DNA of 64,000 nt from contig NZ_JARVRJ010000009.1 of NCBI RefSeq assembly GCF_030209745.1, forward strand, positions 248,001 through 312,000, written 5' to 3'. The notes under the pieces were generated by a model. That model was not told where the DNA came from. It did no database searches and saw only the letters and a program-made list of their open reading frames with translations. Shown piece after piece: positions 43,143-52,608 of this stretch. The position numbers and the translations under genes are program-made. This stretch comes from Arthrobacter sp. fls2-241-R2A-200 (GTDB lineage: Bacteria; Actinomycetota; Actinomycetes; Actinomycetales; Micrococcaceae). Position 1 is the first letter of the stretch. Each line of letters begins with the position of its first letter.

Positions 43143-43907
43143 TCAGCTGCCCTGCAGCCTCGCCGTCATCCGGTGCGCTTCGGCCAGCAGGAGTTTGCCA
43201 AGGAACTCCTGCCGGTCGGGCCGGAAGCGCGGTTCGATGCCCGTCAAGGAAAGGGCCCACGCGGGTTCTCCGTGCTGGTCGAACACCGCCGCCCCCATGC
43301 CCCAGCTGCCTTCCAAAACCAGGCCCGGGTTGACGGAATAGCCTGTCAACCGGGTTCTTTCAAGGTTTTCACGCACAATGTCAGCGGGGTGCCCAGCGGC
43401 GAAGTCACCGGCATGGGCAGGCCATTGAGTGAGCAAAGCTTCCTGCTCTTCGAGAGGCATGAAGGCAAGGATCGCCGTTCCCGCGGACGCTACTCCCAAC
43501 GGGAATCGCACTCCCTCGTGGAGCACGAAAGACCGCACCGGGAATGAACCTTCTTCCCGCAGAACGCACACGGTCTCGTTGCCTCGACGGATGGAAAAGA
43601 ACGCGCTCTCCCCTGTTTCAGCGGCCAACCGGCGGAGCGATGGACGGGCGATCTCCTCCATCGGGAATCGGGCCGCCGCCACAGATCCGAGCAAGAAGAT
43701 TTCCGAGCCCAAGGCCCACTTGCCGGTGGCGGAATTGTGTTCAAGCAGGCCCTCGGCTGCCAGTGATGACAGCAGCCGGTGCACGGTGGGGCGGGTTAAC
43801 CCGGACTCGCGGACCAGGCCGGCCAGGGACGTCCCCTCAGGCTTGCGGCCCACCAACCTCAGCAGCAGGGCCACCCTGCCTACCACCTGCGCTCCCTGCA
43901 CTGCCAT
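43143..43907 (-). CDS. IclR-family regulator
   Basis: 254 residues. The N-terminal winged helix (LAGLVRESGLTRPTVHRLLS, ~28-47) is followed by the IclR effector domain (MEEIARPSLRRLAAETGESA, FPLGVASAGTAILAF, GYSVNPGLVLEGSWGMGAAVFD). It is divergent from the 3-oxoacid CoA-transferase/thiolase operon, and three IclR-like boxes fill the 172-bp gap. This is the usual arrangement of PcaR/PcaU-type control of CoA-transferase genes. Its 3' end is five bases from the dipZ stop. Confidence 0.9.
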   Translation of the reverse strand: MAVQGAQVVGRVALLLRLVGRKPEGTSLAGLVRESGLTRPTVHRLLSSLAAEGLLEHNSATGKWALGSEIFLLGSVAAARFPMEEIARPSLRRLAAETGESAFFSIRRGNETVCVLREEGSFPVRSFVLHEGVRFPLGVASAGTAILAFMPLEEQEALLTQWPAHAGDFAAGHPADIVRENLERTRLTGYSVNPGLVLEGSWGMGAAVFDQHGEPAWALSLTGIEPRFRPDRQEFLGKLLLAEAHRMTARLQGS

Positions 43908-43928
43908 GGCACCCTTTCCTAAATTTCA

Positions 43929-44051
43929 TCCACATTATGGACACTCTTCAGTGTAGCGTCCACAGAGTGGGTGGATCAGCATGCGAACCGTTGACCCATC
44001 ATCAGCCAAAACCTAGGCTCACATACAGACGGGCCAGGTCCACAAAGTGGA
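43929..44051. promoter_or_regulatory. three IclR-type operator boxes in a divergent promoter region
   Basis: Boxes of the form TCCAC-N3-RTGG occur at 43929-43941 (TCCACATTATGGA), 43959-43971 (TCCACAGAGTGGG) and 44039-44051 (TCCACAAAGTGGA). All are 13-bp palindromes with the same TCCAC half-site. The first lies next to the regulator start and the last just before the transferase ribosome site. Confidence 0.82.
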
Positions 44052-44079
44052 TATGCCAACACTCAAAGGGGAGCTCAGA

Positions 44080-44796
44080 ATGACAAAGATCCACACGAGC
44101 GCCGCCCTCGCGCTGCAGGACGTGATGGCAGACGGCTTGACCATCGCCGTCGGAGGTTTTGGTTTAAGTGGCATCCCGGCGGACCTGATTGACGCCGTGC
44201 GTGATTCAGGCGCCAAGGACCTCACCATCGTCTCCAACAACATGGGCGTGGATGGTAAGGGCCTCGGCGTGCTGATCGAGGCCGGTCAAGTGCGGAAGGT
44301 CATTGCGTCCTACGTGGGCGAAAACAAGCTGTTCGCCGAGCAGTACCTGGCCGGGAAACTTGAGGTCGAGTTCACGCCCCAAGGCACCCTCGCCGAGCGC
44401 CTCCGCGCTGGGGGCGCAGGTATCCCGGCCTTCTACACGCGCACGGGTGTGGGCACCTTAGTGGCCGAAGGCAAGCCCTTGGAAGAGTTCGACGGCGTGA
44501 CGTACGTCCGCGAGCGCGCCATCACCGCCGACGTCGCACTCGTCCACGCGCATACTGCCGATACCGACGGCAACCTGATCTACCGCTACACGGCCCGGAA
44601 CTTCAACCCGGTAGTGGCCACGGCCGGTGCCGTGACCATCGCCGAGGCTGAGGTCATCGTGGCGCCGGGCGAGTTGGATCCAAACCACATCGTCACCCCC
44701 GGCGTCTATGTCCAGCGTCTGGTCCAGGCCACAGACCGGGTGAAGGACATCGAACAACGGACCGTCCGGCCGCGGCCGGTGCACGCAACGGTCTAA
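44080..44796 (+). CDS. scoA: 3-oxoacid CoA-transferase, subunit A
   Basis: 238 residues of the CoA transferase I alpha family. Motifs are [17 protein letters not shown] (~24-40), SYVGENKLF and [29 protein letters not shown]. With the next gene it transfers CoA from succinyl-CoA to a 3-oxoacid such as 3-oxoadipate or acetoacetate. AGGGGAG is eight bases before ATG 44080. The B subunit follows after 32 bases. The sequence does not separate PcaI from ScoA; see the thiolase for context. Confidence 0.92.
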   Translation: MTKIHTSAALALQDVMADGLTIAVGGFGLSGIPADLIDAVRDSGAKDLTIVSNNMGVDGKGLGVLIEAGQVRKVIASYVGENKLFAEQYLAGKLEVEFTPQGTLAERLRAGGAGIPAFYTRTGVGTLVAEGKPLEEFDGVTYVRERAITADVALVHAHTADTDGNLIYRYTARNFNPVVATAGAVTIAEAEVIVAPGELDPNHIVTPGVYVQRLVQATDRVKDIEQRTVRPRPVHATV

Positions 44797-44828
44797 GCAC
44801 TTCACGGTCTAAGCAAGGAGCACACACC

Positions 44829-45545
44829 ATGGCATGGACGCGAGACCAGATGGCCGCGATCGCAGCTGAAGAGCTGACCGACGGCGACTACGTCAACCTC
44901 GGCATCGGCATCCCCACGTTGGTGGCCAACAACCTGCCCGACGACGTGCGGGTGGTCCTGCAGAGCGAGAACGGCTTGCTCGGCATGGGCCCTTTCCCCT
45001 ACGACGGCGAGGAAGACGCCGACCTTATCAACGCGGGCAAGCAAACCGTCACCATCACCCCCGGCGGCAGCATCTTCGACTCCGCCACGTCTTTTGGAAT
45101 GATCCGGGGCGGACATGTAAAAGTTGCCATCCTCGGCGCAATGCAGGTCTCCGGCAGCGGCGACCTCGCCAACTGGACCATCCCGGGGAAGATGGTCAAG
45201 GGCATGGGCGGGGCCATGGACCTGGTGGCTGGCACTCCGCGCGTGGTGGTCCTCACCGAACACAACGCCAAAGACGGAACGGCGAAGATCGTCACGGAAT
45301 GCACCCTGCCGCTCACCGGACTCAAGTGCGTTGATCGGATCATCACCGACCTCGCCGTTTTCGACATCGTTCCGGAACAGGCTGCCCCTGGCGCAGAACC
45401 GCACGACGGCGGCACCGCCCTCGTGCTGACCCGGCTCGCCCCCGGCGTCACTGTTGAAGAGATCCGCAGCAAGACGGAGGCTGAATTCACCGTCGCGCTG
45501 GAAGTCGGCACGGAAGAAAGCACCCTCGAAGGAGTACGCGCATGA
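44829..45545 (+). CDS. scoB: 3-oxoacid CoA-transferase, subunit B
   Basis: 238 residues of the CoA transferase I beta family. The catalytic Glu that forms the CoA thioester intermediate is in [12 protein letters not shown] (~46). [18 protein letters not shown] and [14 protein letters not shown] are conserved. AAGGAG precedes the ATG. The stop overlaps the thiolase start (ATGA), giving a three-gene operon A-B-thiolase. Confidence 0.92.
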   Translation: MAWTRDQMAAIAAEELTDGDYVNLGIGIPTLVANNLPDDVRVVLQSENGLLGMGPFPYDGEEDADLINAGKQTVTITPGGSIFDSATSFGMIRGGHVKVAILGAMQVSGSGDLANWTIPGKMVKGMGGAMDLVAGTPRVVVLTEHNAKDGTAKIVTECTLPLTGLKCVDRIITDLAVFDIVPEQAAPGAEPHDGGTALVLTRLAPGVTVEEIRSKTEAEFTVALEVGTEESTLEGVRA

Positions 45546-46756
45546 GCCTCCATGACCAGTTCGGCAAAGATGTCCTTCTCACGGGATGGGGCCACAGCAA
45601 ATTCGGCAAACTGACCGATGACACCCTGGAATCGTTGATCGTGCAGGTAGCCGGGGAAGCGATACGCAACTCGGGCCTGGACCCGAAGGACATCGACGAG
45701 ATCTACCTCGGCCAGTTCAACTCAGGGATGCAGCCACTGGGCTTCACCTCCTCCCTGGCACTTCAGCTGTCCGAAGACCTCGCCAACGTCCCGGCAACAC
45801 GCACGGAGAATGCCTGCGCCTCCGGGTCGGCCGCTTTCCAGCAAGGCGTCAAGGCCCTCCTCGCCGGGACCGCACGGAACGTCCTGGTGATCGGTGCCGA
45901 GAAAATGACCGACGCCGGTGCGGACGTCGTGGGGGCGGCACTACTGGGTGCTTCCTACGAAATGGCGGGCAAGGCCTCCACCACCGGCTTCACCGGCCTC
46001 TTCGCTGAGGTGGCCAAGCACTACGACAAGCGGTATGGCTCCAAGATCGCGGCCCCTGGATTTGAAGCCGGCCTCGGTGATGTCCTCGGTTCCATTGCCG
46101 CCAAGAACCACCACAACGGCATGGCCAACCCGTACGCCCAGATGCATCGGGACTTCGGTGAAGAGTTCTGCCGCACCATTTCCGAGAAGAACCCCATGGT
46201 GGCCGAACCGTTGCGCCGCACGGACTGCTCGCCAGTCTCGGACGGGGCTGCCGCCGTCGTGATTTCAACGACGGCAACCGGAGGCACCACCGCGCCGGTG
46301 CGCCTTGCTGGATTCGGACATGCGAACGACTTTTTCCCCGCGGAGAAACGGGATCCCACGGAATTCGCTGCCACCCGGGCCTCCTGGGAGCGGGCATTCC
46401 GCATGGCTGGCGTCGGCGTCGGGGACCTCGACTTCGCGGAGGTCCACGACTGTTTCACCATCGCCGAGTTGGTTATGTACGAAGCCATGGGCCTGACGCC
46501 GCGGGGTGAAGGTGCACGGGCTATCCAGGAGGGCTGGGTGTACAAGGATGGAAAACTGCCCGTCAACATCTCAGGCGGGCTGAAGGCAAAGGGCCACCCT
46601 GTGGGCGCCACCGGCGTATCGCAGCACGTCATCGCCGCCATGCAACTGTCCGGTACCGCCGGCGATATGCAACTGCCCAACGCCCGGCGCGGAGCCGTGC
46701 AAAACATGGGCGGAGTGGGTATCGCCAACTACGTCAGCGTCCTTGAGGCCCTCTAG
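45542..46756 (+). CDS. thiolase, SCP-x-like
   Basis: 404 residues. The acylated Cys92 is in [14 protein letters not shown], and [17 protein letters not shown] carries the second active-site His near 350. The third motif is [16 protein letters not shown], as in SCP-x-type thiolases, rather than the CxG-containing ending of degradative PcaF/FadA enzymes. It cleaves or forms a 3-ketoacyl-CoA. Adjacent CoA-transferase subunits suggest a 3-oxoacid is activated and then cleaved; which one is open, since canonical 3-oxoadipyl-CoA thiolase would look different. Confidence 0.88.
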   Translation: MSLHDQFGKDVLLTGWGHSKFGKLTDDTLESLIVQVAGEAIRNSGLDPKDIDEIYLGQFNSGMQPLGFTSSLALQLSEDLANVPATRTENACASGSAAFQQGVKALLAGTARNVLVIGAEKMTDAGADVVGAALLGASYEMAGKASTTGFTGLFAEVAKHYDKRYGSKIAAPGFEAGLGDVLGSIAAKNHHNGMANPYAQMHRDFGEEFCRTISEKNPMVAEPLRRTDCSPVSDGAAAVVISTTATGGTTAPVRLAGFGHANDFFPAEKRDPTEFAATRASWERAFRMAGVGVGDLDFAEVHDCFTIAELVMYEAMGLTPRGEGARAIQEGWVYKDGKLPVNISGGLKAKGHPVGATGVSQHVIAAMQLSGTAGDMQLPNARRGAVQNMGGVGIANYVSVLEAL

Positions 46757-46801
46757 TACCCAACTGTTTCGAATAGGCGGACGGTTGGCTACGCTGACGG
46801 T

Positions 46802-47365
46802 ATGTCTGACGTATCGGGTCGCAGAATGTACAAACACCCAGGAACGGCGCTGCTGGTCCGGGGAGCCCTCGCCGTCGTTTTTGGGCTCCTCATCACCGTT
46901 TTGCCGGGGGCCACGGCATTCGGAATCGTGGTCCTTTTTGGGATCTTCGCGATAGTTGACGGCATCACCAGTGTTGCCCATTACTTCTACGATCCCGCGG
47001 GCCGTTCCAGTTGGACGATGGTGGGCGGCTTTATCTCCATTGCAGCTGGCATCGTGGCCGTTGCCTGGCCGGGGATCACTGCCACCGCCGTCGCCGTCTT
47101 GATCGGGCTGTGGGCCCTGATCCTGGGGATTTCGCAGATGGTGCTGGCGTTTGCCGCGAGGAACTTCATCGCTCGGTGGGGCATCTGGTTCCTCACAGGA
47201 TTCATCACCACTGTGTTCGGGATAGTGGTCCTCACCAATCCAGGCATCGGGATTCTGGGGCTCATGGGAATGCTCGCTGCGTTTGCCATCGTCACGGGTC
47301 TGCTGTTGATCGTTTCGGGCATCACCCTCCGCAGGCTCGCGTCCCGGTCGTTGTACGCCCACTAG
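46802..47365 (+). CDS. HdeD/DUF308-family membrane protein
   Basis: 187 residues with six predicted transmembrane helices in three similar pairs (for example LLVRGALAVVFGLLITVLPG and VGGFISIAAGIVAVAWPG), the repeat pattern of DUF308/HdeD proteins. These are acid-stress-associated in E. coli, but the molecular role is unknown. The ribosome site is weak. It lies between the thiolase operon and the exonuclease gene and is not obviously part of either. Confidence 0.85.
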   Translation: MSDVSGRRMYKHPGTALLVRGALAVVFGLLITVLPGATAFGIVVLFGIFAIVDGITSVAHYFYDPAGRSSWTMVGGFISIAAGIVAVAWPGITATAVAVLIGLWALILGISQMVLAFAARNFIARWGIWFLTGFITTVFGIVVLTNPGIGILGLMGMLAAFAIVTGLLLIVSGITLRRLASRSLYAH

Positions 47366-47411
47366 CCGGTTGGGGGGTGCACCGAGCGCCAAGTTCGGTA
47401 AGTTAGTGGCT

Positions 47412-48218
47412 GTGAAGATAGCTACCTGGAATGTGAACTCCCTCCGTGCCCGCGCTGACCGAGTTGAAGCCTGGCTTGACCGCAGCGACTGTGACGTCCT
47501 GGCCATCCAGGAGACCAAGTGCAAGGACGAGAACTTTCCGTGGGAGCTTTTTGAGCGCATGGGCTACGAGGTCGCGCACTTTGGCGTGAACCAGTGGAAC
47601 GGCGTCGCCATCGCTTCCCGGGTGGGTTTGGATGACGTCGAGCGGACGTTTCCGGACCAGCCAATGTTCGGCAAGGCAGGCAAGGACCCCGCACAGGAGG
47701 CCCGCGCCATCGCCGCGACCTGTGGCGGCATGCGCATCTGGAGCCTGTACGTTCCCAACGGCCGCTCGTTGGACGACGAACACATGCCGTACAAGATCAA
47801 GTGGCTGGACGTCCTGCAGGGCCACGCGGCCGAGTGGGTAAAGTCCGATCCGACCGCCAAGATCGCGCTGATGGGCGACTGGAACATCGCCCCCTTCGAT
47901 GAGGATGTTTGGGACATCGAGCTGTTCCGGAACAACAACTTCACGCACGTCAGCGAACCTGAGCGGGCCGCGTTCCACGCGTTCGAAGCAGCCGGTTTTA
48001 CCGACGTCGCCCGCCCCTTTACGCCCGGTCCGGGCGTCTACACCTACTGGGACTACACGCAACTGCGCTTCCCCAAGAAGGAAGGCATGCGCATCGACTT
48101 CTGCTTGGCATCCCCCGCGTTGGCTTCGCGGGTCACTGGTGCTTCCATTGACCGGGAGGAGCGCAAGGGCAAGGGCGCCTCGGACCATGCGCCCGTCATT
48201 GTGGAACTCGCCGATTAA
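47412..48218 (+). CDS. xthA: exodeoxyribonuclease III (AP endonuclease)
   Basis: 268 residues of the exonuclease-endonuclease-phosphatase fold used in base excision repair. The motifs are KIATWNVNSLRAR, IQETKCKDENFP (catalytic Glu), LYVPNGRSLD, GDWNIAP (Asp/Asn) and the final SDHAPVIVEL (Asp-His). The start is GTG 47412, matching the usual MKIATWNVNS N-terminus; GTG 47406 is an alternative and neither has a strong ribosome site. Confidence 0.94.
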   Translation: MKIATWNVNSLRARADRVEAWLDRSDCDVLAIQETKCKDENFPWELFERMGYEVAHFGVNQWNGVAIASRVGLDDVERTFPDQPMFGKAGKDPAQEARAIAATCGGMRIWSLYVPNGRSLDDEHMPYKIKWLDVLQGHAAEWVKSDPTAKIALMGDWNIAPFDEDVWDIELFRNNNFTHVSEPERAAFHAFEAAGFTDVARPFTPGPGVYTYWDYTQLRFPKKEGMRIDFCLASPALASRVTGASIDREERKGKGASDHAPVIVELAD

Positions 48219-48271
48219 CCTTATTAACCAGCTACGCAAACACGCGAGATAAGGGAAGGGGCAGGCCGATC

Positions 48272-49165
48272 ATGGCTGGAAACCTGTACGGGGGCCAAGC
48301 AGGCCTGCCCTTCTCTTCCTCACTGCGGGTTTACGAACCGCTCGCCGCCTTTCCGCCGGACCAGCAACGCCAACTGGTGGCAGAGGGCAGGAAGATCGGC
48401 TCCCGGGCCGCCGTCGAAAACGCGGAACTGCAAGCATCGCTGGGCCGCATCACCCGCGAGGGAGGCGATCCTTTTCCCACCGGGCGCACGGATCTGGTGA
48501 GAATGACCCGCGTACCTGCCGCCCGGCACCTGGCTCCGGGGAACGGCGGCAAAGATGAGGACGACGCCGGACGGATCCTTTACTGCCCCAGCCAGCTGGT
48601 GATTCGGGCAGGTTTGGCAGCCAACGCGCTCATGGACGGCATCCATAGTCCCTTGGCGGACTTGCTCATCCCCGTATCGCAGCGGGACAAGCACCAGCTC
48701 CGGATAGACCGGATCAACGCGGGCGAGGATGCCAAACGGGTCCATACCCGGGCGTCCACCTGGGGCATCCCGTTCAGCTGGTTCTCCTTATTCTCCGAAG
48801 GGGACCGCAAGGACGTCGTCGAAGCCGGCGGACGCATCCTCACCGTGAGGGTATGGACGCCCCTGACCGAAGCGCTGGACCGGGCGCGGTTCGCGGTGGC
48901 CCATCTTGCTTTGGCCGCGCCGGACCTGGACATGCTCGATGACTTGACGCAGCTGACCGAATGGCTGGAATTGTTCCACACGCGGTCCCTTGTGGAACTG
49001 GATTACGGTGCGGTGGCGGACAAGGTCTACCCAGACGAATCACCGATGGACGTGCGGCTGGGCATCGAATGCCTGGCGGAAGGCGACATGACAGGCGCCG
49101 CAGCCGCGTACCGCCGTCTTGCTTCCCGTTGGATACCAATCCGTCAGTTGGCGCGGGCGTCCTGA
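48272..49165 (+). CDS. conserved-looking 297-residue cytosolic protein, function unknown
   Basis: No signal peptide or membrane segment. Notable stretches are LVAEGRKIGSRAAVENAELQ, TWGIPFSWFSLFSEGDRKDV and a C-terminal helical part ending ECLAEGDMTGAAAAYRRLASRW, TPR-like in feel but only one repeat. I do not recognise the family. AAGGGG lies ten bases before the ATG. An inverted repeat GGGCAGGCC/GGCCTGCCC (48259-48267, 48302-48310) encloses the start codon in its loop. The 3' end overlaps the convergent LacI gene by 22 bp. Codon use is ordinary. Confidence 0.75.
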   Translation: MAGNLYGGQAGLPFSSSLRVYEPLAAFPPDQQRQLVAEGRKIGSRAAVENAELQASLGRITREGGDPFPTGRTDLVRMTRVPAARHLAPGNGGKDEDDAGRILYCPSQLVIRAGLAANALMDGIHSPLADLLIPVSQRDKHQLRIDRINAGEDAKRVHTRASTWGIPFSWFSLFSEGDRKDVVEAGGRILTVRVWTPLTEALDRARFAVAHLALAAPDLDMLDDLTQLTEWLELFHTRSLVELDYGAVADKVYPDESPMDVRLGIECLAEGDMTGAAAAYRRLASRWIPIRQLARAS

Positions 49166-50220
49166 GCAAGGTGCTGTGGCGGGGCAGTTGTCTCGCGGAT
49201 GATCAGCTCGAACGGCGCTACCTGCGACCTGACAGCCCCGGTAACACCGTCAAGTTCATCGAGCAGCATCTTGGTGGCGAGCTCAGCCTGGTTGTCAGGA
49301 CGTTGGCCCACGGTGGTCAGGCCGAGCGAGGACGAGAAATCGTGGTCATCGATGCCGATGACTGAAAGGTCCTGGGGAACGCGGACACCATGGCGGGCGG
49401 CCTCAAAGATGACTCCCATGGCCATCTCGTCCGACGAACAGAAGATTGCAGTGGGTTTGCGCCCGGGTTGCTTCCAAAGACGCTTGAATGCGTGTTGGCC
49501 GCTGGCCACTGTGAAGTCTCCCCATTCATCCCATTCGGGACGGACTTCCAGTCCGGCGTCGGCCATGACTTCTTGGAAGGCGCGGATACGCACGCGGGGA
49601 ACATCGAAGTTGAGGTCCGTCTCGTCGTCTCCATGGAGCAGTGCTATATCTGTGTGGCCCAGTTCCAGCAGATGCCGGACAGCAGTGGACGCGGCGTCGT
49701 AATCGTTGATGCCGATGTAGGCACAATCTTCAACGTGCCCACCCACTACAACCAAGGGGATATCGAGCTTGTGGAGGTGTTCGAGTTCGTCGGCGCTCAG
49801 GGACATGCAGAGAACCAGTAAGGCATCGATTTGTTTGTAGACCATGGTGGAACTGAAGAGGCGTTCCCGGTTGCTTCCATGGCCGCCGAGATTGAAGAGC
49901 GACAGGTTGTACTTGCGCGAGTGCAGCTCCCGATCGGCGCCCTCGATGGCTTTGGAGAAAAACCATCGGCTGACGAACGGGGCCAGGACCCCGATGGTCC
50001 GGGTGCGGCCCGTCGCCAGCCCGGAAGCCGACGACGAGGCCACGTACCCAAGAGAACCGGCTACTTCAAGGATTTTTTCCCTGGTGGCGGGGGAAACGCG
50101 GGGCAGGCCCCTGACCGCCCGGGAGACTGTTGCGGTGGAGACTCCAGCAGCTGCGGCGACGTCCTCGATGCTGACTCCCGCATGGCCACCACGTTGGGAC
50201 CGTTCGTTCGCCTTTGCCAC
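49144..50220 (-). CDS. LacI-family regulator of the MalEFG-type importer
   Basis: 358 residues. The HTH is VSIEDVAAAAGVSTATVSRAV (~16-36); the hinge and an effector domain follow (TIGVLAPFVSRWFFSKAIEG, DIALLHGDDETDLNFDVPR, SVIGIDDHDFSSSLGLTTV). The start is GTG 50220 with GAGGGGG upstream. It lies downstream of the transporter genes on the same strand, 114 bases after the small membrane protein. A CRE-like site in front of the binding-protein gene is its probable target. Confidence 0.9.
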   Translation of the reverse strand: MAKANERSQRGGHAGVSIEDVAAAAGVSTATVSRAVRGLPRVSPATREKILEVAGSLGYVASSSASGLATGRTRTIGVLAPFVSRWFFSKAIEGADRELHSRKYNLSLFNLGGHGSNRERLFSSTMVYKQIDALLVLCMSLSADELEHLHKLDIPLVVVGGHVEDCAYIGINDYDAASTAVRHLLELGHTDIALLHGDDETDLNFDVPRVRIRAFQEVMADAGLEVRPEWDEWGDFTVASGQHAFKRLWKQPGRKPTAIFCSSDEMAMGVIFEAARHGVRVPQDLSVIGIDDHDFSSSLGLTTVGQRPDNQAELATKMLLDELDGVTGAVRSQVAPFELIIRETTAPPQHLAQDARAN

Positions 50221-50334
50221 TGATGCCCCCTCATTGGTGCACGCCGAAAGCCGAGGGGCGTTCCCAGACGGCACACCCAGCCTATTCCGCCCCCATGCCC
50301 TCCGCCGATTTCACGCCATATATTGCGAATCCAC

Positions 50335-50619
50335 TCACTTCAGACGCTTGGTGGTCCTCGGGGGCAGCTTCTTCCGGAGCCGAAACATCCCCCATAAGGC
50401 CAAGACAATCGCCAGCAGTCCCAGCGCCCAACCCAAAGCAGGCTGGCCGGTGAGTTCCATGGCAACCGTTACCACCAGAAGCACAAGCCCCCAGAAACCC
50501 AACAGGCCAATGATGATGTCAAAGTCCTCAGCGGACCGGACATGCTTGCTGTCCGGATTCTTCCGGTCCGGATTTTGCCGGGAGGAAGCGGATGGAGCAG
50601 CATCGGCGGAACTGGTCAC
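50335..50619 (-). CDS. small two-helix membrane protein inside the sugar-transporter operon
   Basis: 94 residues: a polar Ser/Asp-rich N-terminus (~1-32), two transmembrane helices (IIIGLLGFWGLVLLVVTVAM and ALGWALGLLAIVLALWGMF) joined by a short loop, and a very basic tail (RLRKKLPPRTTKRLK). The GTG start overlaps the permease stop as GTGA, so it is translated with the importer. No known domain is recognised. It could be an accessory of the transporter; that is inference from coupling only. Confidence 0.78.
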   Translation of the reverse strand: MTSSADAAPSASSRQNPDRKNPDSKHVRSAEDFDIIIGLLGFWGLVLLVVTVAMELTGQPALGWALGLLAIVLALWGMFRLRKKLPPRTTKRLK

Positions 50620-51500
50620 TTGACAGCACCCGCCGTCAGCCCGGCAACAATCTTCCGCTGGAATATGAGCACCAGAATGACCAACGGGATAGTGACCACG
50701 GTGCCGGCAGCCATGACCGCCGTATACGGTTCCTGATGAGGCTGGGAACCGGCGAAGTAGGCAATGGCCACCGTTACGGTCTTTGTGGAGTCATTCGAGA
50801 GCTGGCTGGCAATCAGGAACTCGTTCCACGATGCGATGAAAGCAAGGATGGCCGTGGTGAACGTGGCTGGAGCAGCCAGTGGCAGGATCACCTTCCGGAA
50901 TGCCTGGCCCTGCGTACATCCGTCGATTCGAGCGGCTTCCTCAAGCTCCCATGGCATCTCACGGAAGAACGAGGTGAGGGTATACACGGTCAACGGAAGC
51001 ACGAACGAAATATTGGGAATGATCAGGGCCTGGTAGGTACCGAACCAGCCGATGTTGGTGAACAGCTGGAAGAGCGGCGTAACCAAGGCGACACCGGGGA
51101 ACATGGAAGCCCCCAGGATGAAGCCAAGCACCACGAACTTGAATCGGAAGTTCAACCTCGCCAGGGCATAGGCTGCGAACACGCCAACGACAAGTGCGAC
51201 GACGGTGGTCACCACCCCAACGATCAAGCTGTTGAGGAGGTTCTTGCCGAAGTGGTTGCCGAGGCTTTCGTCGAAGACAGTGGCGAAGTTGTCCCACGTG
51301 ACGTGCGTGAAGAAAGGCGTGGTATCGAACGTAAAACCGACGTCCCGGAAAGCCGTGACAACCATCCAGTAGAACGGTGCCAAGCACCAAATCAGGATGA
51401 TGGCCGCACTGATGTACGTGCGGAAGGAGCCCCAGTTGAACGGCCGCTTGGGCCGGTCTGTTGAGGTTGCTGACGTCCTCGAAACTGTAGCTGTGGTCAT
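50616..51500 (-). CDS. carbohydrate ABC importer permease, MalG type
   Basis: 294 residues with six transmembrane helices. The coupling EAA loop is EEAARIDGCTQGQAFRKVILP, and the ASWNEFLIA region is typical of MalG-class permeases. The ATG at 51500 begins one base after the MalF-type stop (TGAGATG). It pairs with the 51502-52521 permease. Confidence 0.9.
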   Translation of the reverse strand: MTTATVSRTSATSTDRPKRPFNWGSFRTYISAAIILIWCLAPFYWMVVTAFRDVGFTFDTTPFFTHVTWDNFATVFDESLGNHFGKNLLNSLIVGVVTTVVALVVGVFAAYALARLNFRFKFVVLGFILGASMFPGVALVTPLFQLFTNIGWFGTYQALIIPNISFVLPLTVYTLTSFFREMPWELEEAARIDGCTQGQAFRKVILPLAAPATFTTAILAFIASWNEFLIASQLSNDSTKTVTVAIAYFAGSQPHQEPYTAVMAAGTVVTIPLVILVLIFQRKIVAGLTAGAVK

Positions 51501-51501
51501 C

Positions 51502-52521
51502 TCACTTGGCCTTTCCGGACGAGGTTGCGGCATCGACGGCGTTGGCCCCAAGGAAGCGGACGAAGATGAAGGCGACGAGGAAGATCACGAGGAAAGTAAT
51601 GGTGGATAGGGCCGCAGCTGTGTTGAATCCTTGCCGGATCTGTTGCACCACCAGAATCGAGAGGGTGGTTGTTCCGTTAGCGCCCTGGGTCATGATGGCT
51701 GGAAGGTCGTACATGCGCAGCGCGTCAAGCACACGGAACAGGATCGCAACCATGAGTGCGGGCCGGACCAGCGGCAACGTGATCAGGCGGAAGCGCTGCC
51801 ACGTGGAAGCACCGTCCACCCTTGCAGCTTCATAGACTTCGTCCGGGATCAACTGCAGGCCGGCAAGGATCAACAATGCCATGAATGGCGTGGTTTTCCA
51901 GACGTCCGCGATGATAATGGCCCACTTGGCAGGCCACTCAGAACCCGTCCACAAGATCTGTGTTCCGAAGAGCTTGTTGGCGATGCCTTCGAAAGCGAAG
52001 ATGAAGAACCACAGCTTTGCAGTGACGGCCGTCGGGATGGCCCACGGTACCAGGACAGCTGCGCGGATCAGGCTGCGTCCACGGAATGCACGCGCCATGA
52101 TGATTGCCATCCAAAAGCCGAGGACGGTTTCAAAAGCAACCGTGACCAGCGTGAAGAAGAACGTTGTGCCCATGGAGTCCCAGAATTGGGCGCCCAAGGT
52201 TCCCGGAGGACAAGCAACACTGCCTCCGCCGGGGGCCGTGCATTGCTGCACCAGCCAGTGAATGTAGTTGTCGAAACCAGCAGGGCCGCCTTCGGAGAAG
52301 AACCCCGTGGTGGCGTCCAGGCCAGAGTCCTTCTGGAAGGACATGACGATTGCGTTGATCACTGGATAAATGATCACGATCGCCAGTAGGACCAAGGAGG
52401 GGGCCAGCAGGGTGTAAGCCCAACGGCCTTGCGTGGCTTCCTTCCGGTCCGCGCTTTCGCGGCCCGGCAGTTTTTGCCCGCCACCCGCCGTCGTCTTCGG
52501 CTTTTGAAGTTCTGTTGACAT
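51502..52521 (-). CDS. carbohydrate ABC importer permease, MalF type
   Basis: 339 residues. A polar N-terminal tail leads to six helices with the EAA loop YEAARVDGASTWQRFRLITLP, followed by LVRPALMVAILFRVLDALRMYDLP. The insertion between the first two helices (QCTAPGGGSVACPPGTLGAQ) has two Cys and faces outside. AGGAG precedes the ATG. It is the second gene of the importer operon. No ATPase is encoded nearby, so it probably uses a shared MsiK-type ATPase, as is usual in actinobacteria. Confidence 0.9.
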   Translation of the reverse strand: MSTELQKPKTTAGGGQKLPGRESADRKEATQGRWAYTLLAPSLVLLAIVIIYPVINAIVMSFQKDSGLDATTGFFSEGGPAGFDNYIHWLVQQCTAPGGGSVACPPGTLGAQFWDSMGTTFFFTLVTVAFETVLGFWMAIIMARAFRGRSLIRAAVLVPWAIPTAVTAKLWFFIFAFEGIANKLFGTQILWTGSEWPAKWAIIIADVWKTTPFMALLILAGLQLIPDEVYEAARVDGASTWQRFRLITLPLVRPALMVAILFRVLDALRMYDLPAIMTQGANGTTTLSILVVQQIRQGFNTAAALSTITFLVIFLVAFIFVRFLGANAVDAATSSGKAK

Positions 52522-52608
52522 GTCAAGACTCCTGTCAGGGAGAAGGCCGTTGCCGCCGGTCCGGCCGCCCGTCCGTGAGGAAAGGCCGCCGGACCGTGGC
52601 CCGGATGG

